A program made the position numbers and the translations under genes. Below the pieces are notes generated by a model, which was not told the origin of the DNA, did not search any database, and was given only the letters and a program-made list of their open reading frames with translations. A stretch of 64,000 nucleotides of DNA from contig BSQZ01000036.1 in the NCBI GenBank assembly GCA_033239005.1, positions 4,546,001 to 4,610,000 of the forward strand, read 5' to 3'. This DNA is from Lamellibrachia satsuma (Eukaryota; Annelida; Polychaeta; Sabellida; Siboglinidae). Positions 15,001 to 34,371 of the stretch are shown piece after piece. The stretch's first letter is position 1. Each line of letters begins with the position of its first letter.

Positions 15001-17704
15001 CAGGTACACAACTGGAACTGAAATCTTCCCAAGTGCAGGAAAGTTCTTATATAGCGCAGTCTCCAGTCCTTAGGACCGCTACAAGTGCTTTACACTTCAC
15101 CCCCTGGCAGAATGTTCGCTCCAACTTCAGCCATGCTGTCATTACTCTGCAAAGAGTATTCATTCACATATCCACAACTGTTTATAGCCAAGCACTCATT
15201 TAGATAGCTGAGACAATGTGGAGTGAACACAACTGCACATGCTTCAAAACAGCAGAAAGAATATTCAAACCCTTGTCCTCTCAAATGAGAGTCCAATGTA
15301 GTGGTCGAGTATATGCTTACCCAGCTGGTATCCCTCTGGTCCAAGGACAGGGAGTGTAGGGCTGGTGGGAGACTCTATGGCATTCTTCCCTTCAGAAGCG
15401 ATCTCTTGGGCTGTACAACATATAACCAAATGGTTGAAATGTCTAGCATCTAGCTGCATCCAGGAAACCCTGAGATCTCCAGTCATTCAATACAAACTGT
15501 GCCCAGGCCATGGCAACGACACGGTACTGGTTTCGTGTGCAACTTCGTTTAGGCGGTTTAAAAATTGCAGTTGAAATTCACAAATACGCCACATATAAGA
15601 ATTAGATGTATAGTCAAAACTCATAAATGCAGCTTAGTAGGCAATACCAATATAAACTGGGGTGAAAGGGTATGTTTCCATTGCATCACAATCCCAAACG
15701 CACAACTCAAACTCAGTGCGCAAAAAATATGAATTTGTCATCCACACATGAAACAGTGAATCAATGTTAAATGGTACCAGAGATGTGCGTCATGAATTTA
15801 TGTGTTCAGAGCGGTTGAAAGACGAAGTGGAACAATTACTAAAATTATCGTTTTCAATGTCTAATCAACTTTTACACTCCGTGTCAACTCATATAAATTT
15901 TCGGTAGTTCAGATCCAGGTTATTATTTTTGATTCCCATTACAGCATAGTCGGTCAATCGGATCATAACGAAATATCATTGATCCGTTAACTATTCCATA
16001 ACTGTACATGTATCGAAATACAACATTATGTGACATTTACACATAATACAAATCGACGTTAGTCCACTCATTTGATCATTTTTATAAACTGCGTGGCCAG
16101 CATAGCTTCGATGGCGTTCTTGCAATCTTTGTGCAGCGGGCTGCGATTGCCATCGCCGGTGATGGATGATAAGTGAACTCCGAATATTGGAGCCCGAACA
16201 CTGTGTTATAAAGAGGAGACTTTCCTAGTGAATCTAATACTCAAGAAAGTACTTGTCAAGACGAACACTTGCAGGCAGCGAGTGATTTTAACAATTGATA
16301 CGAGCGATAAATTGATCCCTAGATTATTGATTTGCGCGAGCGATAGGGAGCAAAAGCGATCGCTCGCCTCAAACGTGAAGCCCTGTCTGAGTTCCCAGTA
16401 AACTGTCAATTCGTTTCCTCCCCCCCATTTCCACCACCTCTGCAGGTCTGTAACTGTGTGACTCAGTATATGACTCTACAGACACGTTCTTATAGTGGGA
16501 CTGGCATGTAGTGGTACTTAGTGGTTACAATAATGTACTACTGTATTTATTAAATAAATTAATAACAGTATACATTACGCTGTTTTTTTCTCCAAATAAA
16601 ACAAATCGGTAATATAAAGCCAAAGCGTCTGAAATTAATTCAATTGCATTTGTGTAACCAAAACATCTGTATTTGAATGCGGCACCAAAACATTAGCATT
16701 TGAATGCGTTCCTGAAAAATGGCATTTGTATTTGTATAAGTGAAACATTTGCATTTCCATTCAAATACGTTGACATTCATTTGTTAACAAGCCTGGTGAA
16801 CACAGAGTACCTTTTTACATTTTATGTGAGCTGTTGCTCTCAGTCCCTATCTGTTTGTTCGAAAGAAGTTCATATCTTGTAAATAAGCATTGGCAATCAG
16901 AACTTAACTGACCGGATTACTTAGACATATCAAGGAAAGTAATAAAATTAAAGACAACAATGACTAGTTGTCGACCTTGGCAAAATGGACGTTATGCATT
17001 GAAATCGGGGTCACGACCATGACCATTTTGGATACGCTCTGTGACATGTATTGTGACAAATTTTAGCGGGTAAAACAAAACAAACAAATTAGTTTGGAAT
17101 ATCCAGGCAAGCGGTATAGCACTCGTCTGGCCCTAGGTTTGACAAATAAAGTGAAGCATTGACTGCCGGTAAACAATAACTTATATGGAAATCAAGCTTA
17201 ATGTTAAATGTGTCAAATGAGTCAATTCAAGACGTGACCAGCGAAAATATTTATAAAAAAATGTTTATCTACTACTCCAAACGACGATTTCATGGCGAGA
17301 TTCTGTATAATAGAAGCAGATTCATTTATCATTTTATGATACACAGGACTCCAGTCTCCATGTATGTTTTTGGCTTGTAGCCCCTTTCTCATTTTGTAGG
17401 GAAACGTCTCACTTTGGGATGTCAGGTCACAAATGTGAACATTTACTTTTATTAGCCATATTTGGAATACCGTTCCGAAGTAGGAACCATCTCTCACTCG
17501 GCTGTCAAATTCCTGACAAATCATTCGGTGAGAGCATTTGTACATGAATCAAAATAGCGAACACAGTCATCTTGAACTGTCTCAAAGTTTCTACGTAAAT
17601 TGTGTAACGCAGTCACCTTCTTTAACCTTCTTTCTCCTGGCAATTGTGCCCAATTTTTCGAAGAATGATTCTCCGCTCTTCGGCTTTGGACTGGGTGAAG
17701 CCAT
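1..17704 (-). CDS. parvin: Parvin gene (11 exons seen, 3' end outside window)
   Basis: Parvins are cytoplasmic adaptors of the ILK-PINCH-parvin complex at focal adhesions. They bind actin and the ILK pseudokinase through two tandem calponin-homology (CH) domains. Joining 17617-17704, 15321-15410, 14611-14684, 14054-14156, 13309-13455, 12537-12652, 9979-10037, 9763-9782, 8771-8832, 7902-8072 and 1-62 gives one open frame of 330 codons plus 2 nt. Every junction is GT-AG and the phases agree throughout. Residues 1-29 are the basic N-terminus (KKVKE), 30-84 the linker, about 85-206 CH1 (LLVDWINDELADQ, then EVTQSEIGQKQKL), and about 236 onward CH2 (ERDAFDTLFDHAPDKLNVVK, then GLLEGYFVPLYSF). Vertebrate parvins have about 365-370 residues, so some 35-40 C-terminal residues lie beyond base 1. 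The family call is very secure. The gene could be the single invertebrate parvin rather than a specific vertebrate paralogue. Confidence 0.95.
305..600 (+). repeat. Dispersed repeat family A, copy 1
   Basis: This shares with 8150-8445, in the same orientation, a series of blocks: CATTCAAC.ATGAGAT, GACAATTTCA, a TAATAATGGAATT block, repeated AAAGGAATTT words, GGGATGGGACAAAA and a terminal ATTATGA. Both copies lie in parvin introns. No coding frame is visible, so it is most likely a non-autonomous element. Confidence 0.55.
1872..1948. repeat. 16-bp minisatellite, about 5 units
   Basis: The word CTAGCTAAC recurs at 1888, 1904, 1920 and 1936, a 16-bp period, with spacers such as CCCATAT and CCCTTCC. 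Confidence 0.75.
4085..4305. repeat. 40-bp minisatellite, 5-6 units
   Basis: The word AGATCTGTCAATCAGTCCTG recurs at 4105, 4145, 4185, 4225 and 4265, an exact 40-bp period. The variable part reads TATGGCAATCTATAAATTAT with point changes. It lies inside parvin intron 10. Confidence 0.9.
7091..7685. mobile_element. MITE-like element, about 0.6 kb, with inverted ends
   Basis: AGGGAGACACCCCA near 7092 is repeated in inverse at 7667-7682 (TGGGGTGTCTCCCT). A TA dinucleotide flanks each side, one extra base apart on the left, as expected of a TA target duplication. The interior has no transposase frame. Confidence 0.5.
7902..8072 (-). CDS. parvin: Parvin exon 10 (CH2)
   Basis: The acceptor is TGTTGCAG and the donor AAG|GTTAGT. 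The 171 nt (57 codons) contain NKINLEVTELESQFHDGVYF and GLLEGYFVPLYSFHLTPTDF, the CH2 core. It enters and leaves in phase 0. Confidence 0.95.
8150..8445 (+). repeat. Dispersed repeat family A, copy 2
   Basis: Second copy of the repeat at 305-600, with the same block order and many AAAGGAATTTT words. It is diverged by indels. It lies in the intron between parvin exons 9 and 10. Confidence 0.55.
8771..8832 (-). CDS. parvin: Parvin exon 9 (start of CH2)
   Basis: The acceptor is ACTTGCAG and the donor AGA|GTGAGT. The 62 nt encode RDAFDTLFDHAPDKLNVVKR, a near-invariant parvin motif. It leaves in phase 0. Confidence 0.95.
8983..9149 (-). repeat. Dispersed repeat family B, copy 1 (167 bp)
   Basis: This is nearly identical to 17230-17397. 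It starts at GACGTGACCAGCGAAAATAT and ends at CTCATTTTG. The shared minus-strand frame reads HKMINESASIIQNLAMKSSF in both copies. It could be a relic of a transposon coding sequence or 3' end, but I do not recognise the protein. Confidence 0.7.
9494..9685 (+). pseudogene. LINE ORF2 C-terminal fragment
   Basis: The frame reads KHAFSLRVT, stop, PWNTLPESVVLAKSIN, stop, FKNCLDKFWSNQAILYNFEA and ends TLELLLDDE, stop. This is the typical C-terminal tail of CR1/jockey-type non-LTR retrotransposon proteins (FSLR..WN.LPE.VV.A.S...FKN.LD). Two in-frame stops show that it is dead. It lies in parvin intron 8. Confidence 0.8.
9763..9782 (-). CDS. parvin: Parvin exon 8 (20-nt microexon)
   Basis: This exon is flanked by TCTTTCAG and GTGAGA. 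Its 20 nt complete codon E and add VISGTF, turning phase 2 into phase 1, which is exactly what is needed to join exon 7 to exon 9 in frame. Skipping it would shift the frame, so it should be constitutive if the gene is active. Confidence 0.8.
9979..10037 (-). CDS. parvin: Parvin exon 7 (inter-CH linker)
   Basis: The acceptor is CGACAG and the donor GA|GTTAGT. The 59 nt encode KVDGQLQTRHVLEEITGTN, matching the linker between CH domains in parvins (.EEITG.). It leaves in phase 2. Confidence 0.88.
10150..10332. mobile_element. AT-rich palindromic MITE-like unit, copy 1
   Basis: The unit is bounded by CAGGCATGGG on the left and ACACATGCCTG on the right (inverse). The interior is almost only TTAATTTAATT words. 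A similar unit lies at 11955-12142. It is non-coding and in parvin intron 6. Confidence 0.5.
10320..11402. mobile_element. Non-autonomous DNA transposon with long inverted ends, about 1.08 kb
   Basis: The left end contains GATCTCTCTCAGGCTAGTGA and the right end contains its inverse (11364-11388 region). The two ends match over about 50 bp and again further in (GTATGCATG.ACTGGG). The subterminal DNA is dense in CTAGTC/GACTAG words. No transposase frame is present. It sits in parvin intron 6. Confidence 0.6.
11955..12142. mobile_element. AT-rich palindromic MITE-like unit, copy 2
   Basis: It has the same TTAATTTAATT composition as 10150-10332 and ends in TCCCATGCCTG. The left edge ACACATGATTTAATTG is the degenerate inverse of the right. 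Confidence 0.45.
12537..12652 (-). CDS. parvin: Parvin exon 6 (end of CH1)
   Basis: The acceptor is TTTACAG and the donor CAG|GTAAAT. The 116 nt encode VHSKNLVAILHLLVALARHF and RAPIRLPEHVTV, nearly identical to known parvins. The acceptor lies at the edge of a tandem repeat made of copies of itself (see findings). Confidence 0.94.
12653..12740 (-). repeat. 17-bp tandem repeat of a splice-acceptor-like unit
   Basis: On the minus strand, units of the form TTTACA(A/G)GCGTTCA(N)n are repeated about five times and run straight into the real acceptor TTTACAG|GTGTTCACTCC of parvin exon 6. At least one upstream unit keeps a full acceptor, TTTACAG|GTATTCACC. Confidence 0.75.
12834..12959 (-). mobile_element. 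CR1-like LINE 3' end fragment
   Basis: This is the inverse of the 3' end of the LINE at 41700-43175. It includes AACAAGATTTAACAAGATTT, the block CAAGTGGACAAGGAAGCCAT and CCTGCCCTCCTGA. It lies in parvin intron 5. Confidence 0.85.
13309..13455 (-). CDS. parvin: Parvin exon 5 (middle of CH1)
   Basis: The acceptor is GTTGCAG and the donor GACA|GTCAGT. The 147 nt encode a segment with EVTQSEIGQKQKLSAVL and the NQHKWSVDS end typical of parvin CH1. It leaves in phase 1. Confidence 0.93.
13806..13900 (+). repeat. Dispersed repeat family C, copy 1
   Basis: It shares with 15211-15305 the ordered words ACAATGTGGAG.GAACA, TTCAAA, AAGAA.ATT..AACCC and GTCCTCTCAA..GAGAGT.CAATGT. Both copies lie in parvin introns, in the same orientation. 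Confidence 0.5.
14054..14156 (-). CDS. parvin: Parvin exon 4 (start of CH1)
   Basis: The acceptor is GTTTCAG and the donor ATAG|GTATGA. The 103 nt encode LLVDWINDELADQRIIVKDL and EEDLFDGQILQKLI, the first helices of CH1 including the conserved DWIN and DLFDGQ.LQKL motifs. It leaves in phase 1. Confidence 0.93.
14611..14684 (-). CDS. parvin: Parvin exon 3 (approach to CH1)
   Basis: The acceptor is TTGTAG and the donor AAG|GTAAGT. The 74 nt encode EFEERSMIEKSSKDD followed by NKKLNELMK, corresponding to the family EERTMIDP.SK.DPK..EL.K segment. It leaves in phase 0. Confidence 0.9.
15211..15305 (+). repeat. Dispersed repeat family C, copy 2
   Basis: Diverged direct copy of 13806-13900. It ends a few bases from parvin exon 2, on its donor side. 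Confidence 0.5.
15321..15410 (-). CDS. parvin: Parvin exon 2 (linker)
   Basis: The acceptor is TTGTACAG and the donor GG|GTAAGC. The 90 nt encode QEIASEGKNAIESPTSPTLP and an acidic tail, which matches the conserved EGKNAI.SP.SP segment before CH1. It enters and leaves in phase 1. Confidence 0.9.
17230..17397 (-). repeat. Dispersed repeat family B, copy 2 (168 bp)
   Basis: Second copy of the repeat at 8983-9149, lying in parvin intron 1 just downstream of exon 1. Sequence outside the unit differs, so the edges are element edges rather than a large segmental duplication. Confidence 0.7.
17617..17704 (-). CDS. parvin: Parvin exon 1 (start codon, basic N-terminus)
   Basis: The ATG at 17704 opens a 29-codon exon, MASPSPKPKSGESFFEKLG and then IARRKKVKE, which matches the Ser/Pro-rich then basic start of parvins. 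The donor is AAG|GTGACT and the exon ends in phase 1. No in-frame upstream ATG gives a better fit to the family. Confidence 0.9.
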
Positions 17705-17760
17705 CTTCGTTGCCGGAAGTAAATGCTTGCATGTCTGCGCATGCGTCGAATTCCTATTAA
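17705..17760 (-). promoter_or_regulatory. Candidate TATA-less parvin promoter (ETS and NRF1-like sites)
   Basis: Just upstream of the parvin ATG lie CCGGAAGT (17713-17720, an ETS/GABP consensus) and TGCGCATGCG (17736-17745, an NRF1-type palindrome). No TATA box is visible nearby. This pair is typical of housekeeping promoters in animals. The transcription start is inferred, not observed. Confidence 0.45.
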
Positions 17761-20287
17761 GGACACGAAGTAGGAGTTTACAGTGTTTTGATACGTCACG
17801 CCAGTGTAAAGTATTGAAAGTATTCTTGGAGGTGTATAATTATTCACGGAATAATTCTGGGTACGCATAAAATAGTAGTGTAAAATTAATTCAGACTGCC
17901 AAAATTGTTTCATTGTAAATGCACATTATATTGTATCTTTGCTCCATACATTTTTACTATGAGTGTTAAATCATACTCAATTTACTTTCAGTAGACCACC
18001 TTCAATGGATTTCCTTCATAGATGCCATCATACTGAAATATTCAATTGGTGAATATTCAATAACAAATAGTCCTTGTAGTACAGATCATTTCTAATAATG
18101 TTCTACACCATTGAAAAATGTGTATATATGGAAAAACCACACAGATGTTACATTAATTTCGTTTGGAAGTAAGAGCCTTTCGAAAGCTGCAAAGCATTAT
18201 TTCTTAGATGTTTGAGAATAACATCATGTCCATAAAGAATGTTGCAAAAGAAGCAATTACATGACATCATAATTATTAACTTACTTTATCAGGTAAATAA
18301 TTCAAAACTGGATTGGACGGAATTGTTGATAGCGTACTTGGCTTCGTCTGGACACAACAGAAACGTTGAATCTATCATTGGTGATTCGAGTTTGATAGAA
18401 CAAATTTTATGGCACTCTTCTTAATAATATTATCTACTTAATTATGTCACTGTAATGTGATTGTATCACTAAACTAACGATATATCTAGTAAACAAAACA
18501 ATGTTGCAATGATATACACACATAAGTCATAACACTTATATAATAGCCACATGATTTATTTTTAAATAACTGTAATTGTTATTCATACAAGCAATTATTA
18601 ATTCATCTGTATTTACAATTATTCAAAATATGAGAACAACAACCGGTAACCTGAAAACATGTTTATATGAATTAGATTATATGGTTACATAACTTACTGA
18701 AGCAGAACAAAAAACTGTCAAGACTCTTCAACCTGTGTACTCTGGCTACATGCAGTAAACAAACCTGTGTTGTAATGATGACACACACAAAACGTGATTT
18801 ATTCTAAAATAATTGGTACCCTTATTTATACAATTATTCATTCATCTGTATTTACAATTATTCAAAATACTAGAAGACTACAGAAAATATAGTTGTCAAC
18901 ATAGATATATGATGTTTCAGTATGCCAGTGAAAACAGCACCAATGGCATATCAATTACAAGCTTGGACCCTTTCTATAGCTGTATATATAAACTCTAGAG
19001 ATCTTGTATATCGAACTATTACCATACACAAACAAGACAAGCTAAATAATTGCAGTTGGTAACAACAGACAAGGCATAACGAACATCATAACACGAAAAT
19101 AACACTAAAGAATATTTTGAGGCATTCAGTATTTCAATATTTACTGTAAAATTATGCCACATTTTGTGTGTGTGTAAAGCTTTACCCACAAACTGACTTC
19201 AATCGGTATCATAAATTTCTGGAAGAAAATACGGCTGTGGAAATTTTTTTCCATAATAAACAAATTATATAATGTGAACCACAGCAATTAGAATGTTATT
19301 TTCTGCACTGCACTGTCTGTACCAGTCATAGTTTATCTGGTATTATAGTACATTAAAACACTTTCTTTGCATTATAGAATAAATTCTCTTGGAAACATTT
19401 CCACAAGTCTTCACCAATTACATACCTTCTACAGTGTATTAGGATGACTCCAATCTGACTAAACACCAGTCAATGAGCGAGATTTACGACAGTAATGTTT
19501 CTTATGTAAGCATTTCTATAAATCTCTCATGTTTTGTGGTTCATAGTAGCAGGAAACTTGGAAATAGATATCTTGGTGCTCACCAAACTCTGCAGTATAC
19601 AAACAGTTAAGTGGAGTACTCTGAAACTCCAAAACGTTAGATCAAATAATGTAAAACAATGGCAAAGCACTCCCTACAGTAATGCTTTACTGACACAAAC
19701 CCACCACCCAGATCATTACTAAATGACGCTAGTCACATCCGTGAATATTACAACATTAAAACTCCCTCCTCAGTTCATTTAGCCCAGAAAATCAGGTTTG
19801 TTGATGTTCAAATAGTGCTTGAACAGTTAAAGTAATATTCGCAGTCAATTTAATAAGAGTGTTAAAAATCATCAAAGAATCGACTTTGATCGTTGGATCG
19901 GGTAACTTGTGAAAGTGAGAATAACCATGCATTACACAAGAGCTGGAACACTTTTGCCTTTTTTCTGTTGAATTTTGACCGGATCCGTTAACAAACAATT
20001 AAAAATTTCCCAAGGATTTCCACGAAACTAGATAGCACATCTGTGCAAACGAGCTAGCATGTCATAGTCGATACAAGATGAGTTTGATTTTTGTACGAAA
20101 TGATTCTACAATGGGAGGAGGAAAAAAAATTTAACTGAGTAGGAACCTTTAACTAACGTCCTTTCCAGTCTGGCAGCACTAAGAATGTATTAGATGTACA
20201 TTGACCAAACTGCCGTGCTTTCTACAGCGAGGAGAAGATTGTTGTGAAGTCTTGATGTCTTGTTTGTCTGTCCTCGGCGAGACATTG
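17761..20287. other. Intergenic region between SFT2 and parvin
   Basis: No exon is recognised. It contains a diverged local duplication (about 18495-18640 and 18757-18878, sharing TTCATCTGTATTTACAATTA and TTCAAAATA). On the minus strand an ATTAAA motif (19849-19854) could be a poly(A) signal for the SFT2 gene, about 435 nt past its stop. Confidence 0.45.
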
Positions 20288-30172
<9,885 letters not shown>

Positions 30173-32261
30173 CTGGAAACATGACATGGAAAATTAATCA
30201 CAATCTCAACCTGACACCGAGGTCCTGAATTCTTGAAAAAATATCACATGTATAAATTTCACAGTCGCATGTCTACCAGCATTGGCACTACACCAAATTT
30301 TAAGTTGATAAGTGCATAAATCTTTCAAGAGAAGGGTTCCTTGAATGCAGTAGCTGTGCCTGTGGTTTGACAGCTGTAGCCTAGAGGATTAGGATAAATA
30401 TTCTCATGCCATGATCGCCCGATACAATAAGAGTAGTTGACTTCCTGAGTATATAATAGATATAATAGACCCTCTGTATACCATACAATTATGAAAGAAT
30501 AGATAGTTGCACTGTTTTTTTTCAGGCCCTATCTTGTGAAAATGACAAATGTGACGCATGCTCAACTGTGCCGAGGGAGGGCCACACAAAGATTTTCATA
30601 CTGAATATGTCAACATGTGACCATCACATCTTATAAAATGATCGTTTATTGGATAATACATGCATAACCATGTGCTCGGTCAGTGTCTCCTTTATGTAGT
30701 TTTATTAATCGTTTGATAAAACCTAAGGTTTTCTAACAATTTGTTTGCTTTGCCACTGGCACTGCACCAATGAAATAACTCTTAGAGACCTAGAATATGG
30801 TTCTCTTACAAAAAACGTTCTCGTCTAAAAAAGTGAAAATGGCATATTATATTATGTTAGCCATTGTTACCACCAAACAGTGCTGAGAGATTAATTACTC
30901 CACAAGTGTCATTGTACTAGCAATGCCGGAGCTCATTAGGTGGCGCTAGTCGTGCTGTAATTGGCAAGTCGAAAAAACATGTAACCGAAGAGGCTCGTTT
31001 ATATGGCGTGCCTTTTATTCCTGTAAAGCTGAATAAACATACTTTACTCTGACATACATCGTGTTTCTTTAAGTGAAAGCATTTTTTTATTTAAGGTGAA
31101 AATTCCATGAATCTTGCAAATCTGGGATTCACCTTGATTCACAGAAAACACATTTGTATGTCTTTAAAGGTGCTTAATCCATTCGATTTTTTTGCTAGTC
31201 TCATTTCAAATTAAGTTTGCGAAAAACCAAACCTACCTAGTATCCACTACAACATGCTAGCTCGTTCATGCAACTGTTGTATGTAGTTTTTGTGAAATCA
31301 TCAGACAAACTATTAAATTAGTTAATGCTTATTCAAGCATTTACCTAAGTGAAAAATCACAATTTTGTTCCTTGATGAAATTTTTTAACTTTGTCATGTG
31401 AGCAGCGTAAGGATGGAGGTCATGCCCATGATCAGCATTGACCCACACAGTGTTTACCATTTTGGATATCCACTATTTTGATCCTTACCAGATCTAACCA
31501 CTAAAGTCAATTCTTTTGATGATTTGAAAAATAGGCATTTTTCAACTGCGGATGTTACATAAACTAATCACACACTACATATTTGGACACCAATGAACCA
31601 GATTTGCGATAGGCTAAATCAGTTGAGGAAGCAGTTTTAATTAATCACTTATTAACATTACTAGAAAATTTTTGGGCTTGGCTAGATCTGGCTAGAAGTG
31701 TACATCACTCCTAAAATTTATGACCCAAGTGCGACAATGTCAACAATTCATTGTATTTCGGGCTGCTAGATGCCGCCACCAGCGCAGTGATAAATTTCTA
31801 CTACACAAATAATGATTTACTGCACTAATTTTTAAAATTTAGAGTCCAGTGAAGGGTGAAATTTTATTAAAAAACATAAATACACATACATTCTGCATTT
31901 TATTGATATATTTACATAGTCTAGCAGGATGCTTGAATAGAAAATGAACGAAACCTAGTGAGCATGTCGCAAATCAACACTTTGTCATGTTTGTTAAATT
32001 AACTTGTTTAATTGATTAATTACACATGTGTACCTGTATAAACACAGTCCCTTGATATATGCAATTTGATATATGACCTGGTGGCAACATTCTGAAGACA
32101 AATTATTTGGCTATATTCATATTGCATACCTTAAAATACAAGTAGGCCTATACCTACAATATTTCACTAGTAGATCTTCTAACTGAAATCTGTTGCATGG
32201 TAGTATTGGTACATAATGTTATATGAATGGTCAATGTCATCAGCAGTTGTTTCCGTTATAA

Positions 32262-32263
<2 letters not shown>

Positions 32264-32325
<62 letters not shown>
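32264..32325. repeat. (TA)n microsatellite, about 60 bp
   Basis: Uninterrupted TA dinucleotides. Confidence 0.97.
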
Positions 32326-32327
<2 letters not shown>

Positions 32328-32562
32328 TTGGTGGGGGTGTTCACAGGTTTCGGTGAACGGTGGCGTTATGGCCCCACCTTTTAGGTTACAAAAATATATA
32401 GAGTAGGAATTTTAGCAAGTAGTGTAGTCCAGTAATGCAGTATATGCAAATAGGTTTGTGTCGAGTATTGTCGGTATTGGGTAATGTTTTTATGTGCTGG
32501 TGATGATGCCATGAATTGTCTTGTGTTGTAGGAATATTACTACATGTACTGTATTGCTATGT

Positions 32563-32651
32563 CGAAGTGTGGGCTCTGGGAGCATTGTGCCCAGGCAGCT
32601 TTGTATGAGGCTCCGCCACATGCTTGGCGCATGTTACAGGGTCCACACTTC
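32563..32651. other. Structured GC-rich hairpin segment
   Basis: GAAGTGTGGGCTCTG at the left pairs with CAGGGTCCACACTTC at the right (13 of 15 positions), with an inner GGAGC/GCTCC pair. GC content is clearly above the flanks. It could be the end of a mobile element or a structured RNA; nothing identifies it. Confidence 0.4.
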
Positions 32652-32914
32652 ATGCTTTTAATCGGATTAATATGCCATTAGGCATAATGTTAATAAACGT
32701 CATTTATTTGGCCTTTTCATATCTTTACACCTGGCTTGCGTTGTTGGTTGCATAAATATATATATGTAGGCAACTATTATTCAAAGGTATTTCATCACAT
32801 AAACATGCATCACACGCTGTGTGTATACATTTCATTTCCAATGTAACCCTGCATGATACAACTTCATCATCATTGTCGTTATCATCATCATCATCATCGC
32901 CAGGCCATTGAATG

Positions 32915-33650
32915 CAATGTTTACAAAGAGCTTCCAAAGTGGGCAGGTACCACAAGACTAGCTTGATGCAAATGTCTTTCCAATTTACAAGAAAGGACAC
33001 CATTCAAAGCCAGGAAATTACCGGCCAGTTAGTTTAACCTCACAAGTATGCAAGGTGATGGAGTTCTTCATTCTAGATTCCATATCTGAACATCTCAAAC
33101 AACACAAGCTGATTCTACACTCACAACATGGTTTCATACCAAAAAGAAGCTGTCTTAGTAATCTGCTAATGCTTCTTATATTGACAAAGGATATCTAGTC
33201 AATGTGATCTACTTGGATTTCAGTAAAGCATTTGATACGGTCCATCATCACAGACTCATCTCAAAACTAACCGCTCATGGCATTACAGGCAAGACCAACA
33301 GATGGGTTGAAAGTTGGCTAACAGATAGAAGACAATGAGTGTGCATAAGTGGTGTGTAGTCAGATTGGCAAAAAGTGATCAGTGGTGTACCACAGGGATC
33401 AATACTCGGTCCAATGTTATTTGTTATCTTTATAAACGACATTGACTCATCTGTAGTACGCTCCCTGTTAAAGTTTGCTGATGACACAAAAACATTGAGG
33501 CAAGTTCCTTCGGTTGAATATGCCTTCACTCTCCAGGAAGACCTCCATTCTATGTATAAATTAAGTCAGGACTGGCAGCTATTGTTTAACTTCACTAAAT
33601 GCAAATGCCTGGACATTGGATACAACAACCTGAACTACAATTATTATTTT
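32915..33650 (+). pseudogene. LINE reverse transcriptase fragment, broken
   Basis: The frames include VFPIYKKGHHSKPGNYRPVS, then HSQHGFIPKRSCLSNLL, a decayed motif A (DFSKAFDTVHH), SGVPQGSILGPMLFVIFIND (motif B), LKFADDTKTL (motif C) and FTKCKCLDIG. Frameshifts break the middle. It is CR1-like and related to, but distinct from, the copy at 41700. It ends abruptly at 33650, where a minus-strand LINE piece begins. Confidence 0.9.
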
Positions 33651-33654
33651 TGAT

Positions 33655-34371
33655 CTTTGGGTAAATAATTTAAGGGAGTGTCCTCTATTTCCTGATCTTA
33701 GTGTCACATCCTCCCATTTCAGGAGGTTTCATGCAGATTCATTATCGTACAGTTTATGCATTATTTTATAGACTTCTATCATGTCTCCTCTTAGCCTTCG
33801 GTATGCTAATGTAGGTAACTTCAGTAATTTTAGTCTTTCTATATATGATAAATCCCTCATACCAGGTAGTTCTTTTGTGGCCCTTCTCTGGACGTTTTCT
33901 ATTGCTATTTAATGTTTTATCTTATATGGATACCATACTGCTACGGCATAATCTAGGTGAGATCTACCCATTGTCTTATATTGTGGCAACAAAGTGTGTG
34001 TGTGTCTAGGAACTGGAAGGTTATCTATTCTGTGTTTTTGTTCCGGGAGATTTGGATGCATTTAACTTCTTAAGTTTATTGCATATGCTCGACTCCTCAG
34101 CCTCAAAAGTCATACTATTTAATTCCTCTTCGCTACTGCCTTGAAACATCTTAACTGGGTCTGGAATTCTGTCTAGATTCTCCTGAGTGAACTGTGTCAT
34201 GAAATGATTATTGAATGTTGTTTCCGTCTTGAGGTTATCATTGATAACTATGTTACCTTGTTCATCTTCAATTGGTGTTACCGTTTCTTTCACTTTTAGT
34301 TGTGATTTAGCAACTTGTAGAAAAACGTTGGATCTTGTTTGATGTTTACTCCTATTTTCCCATACAACCAT
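33655..34371 (-). pseudogene. LINE on minus strand with the RT core deleted
   Basis: From 34371 down it reads the linker before the RT domain (EQGNIVINDNLKTETTFNNH, then LKKLNASKSPG). At about 34020 it jumps to C-terminal sequence (RRATKELPGMRDLSYIERLK, LPTLAYRRLRGDMIEVYKIM) ending near 33655. All RT motifs between are missing. Confidence 0.8.

Larger units (their letters stand above)
30173..32909. other. Upstream of the recognised SFT2 exons; no exon found
   Basis: AT-rich sequence with a (TA)n tract at 32264-32325 and a GC-richer hairpin region at 32563-32651. The SFT2 N-terminal exon, expected to encode about 20 residues and end in phase 0, was searched for here without success. Confidence 0.4.
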
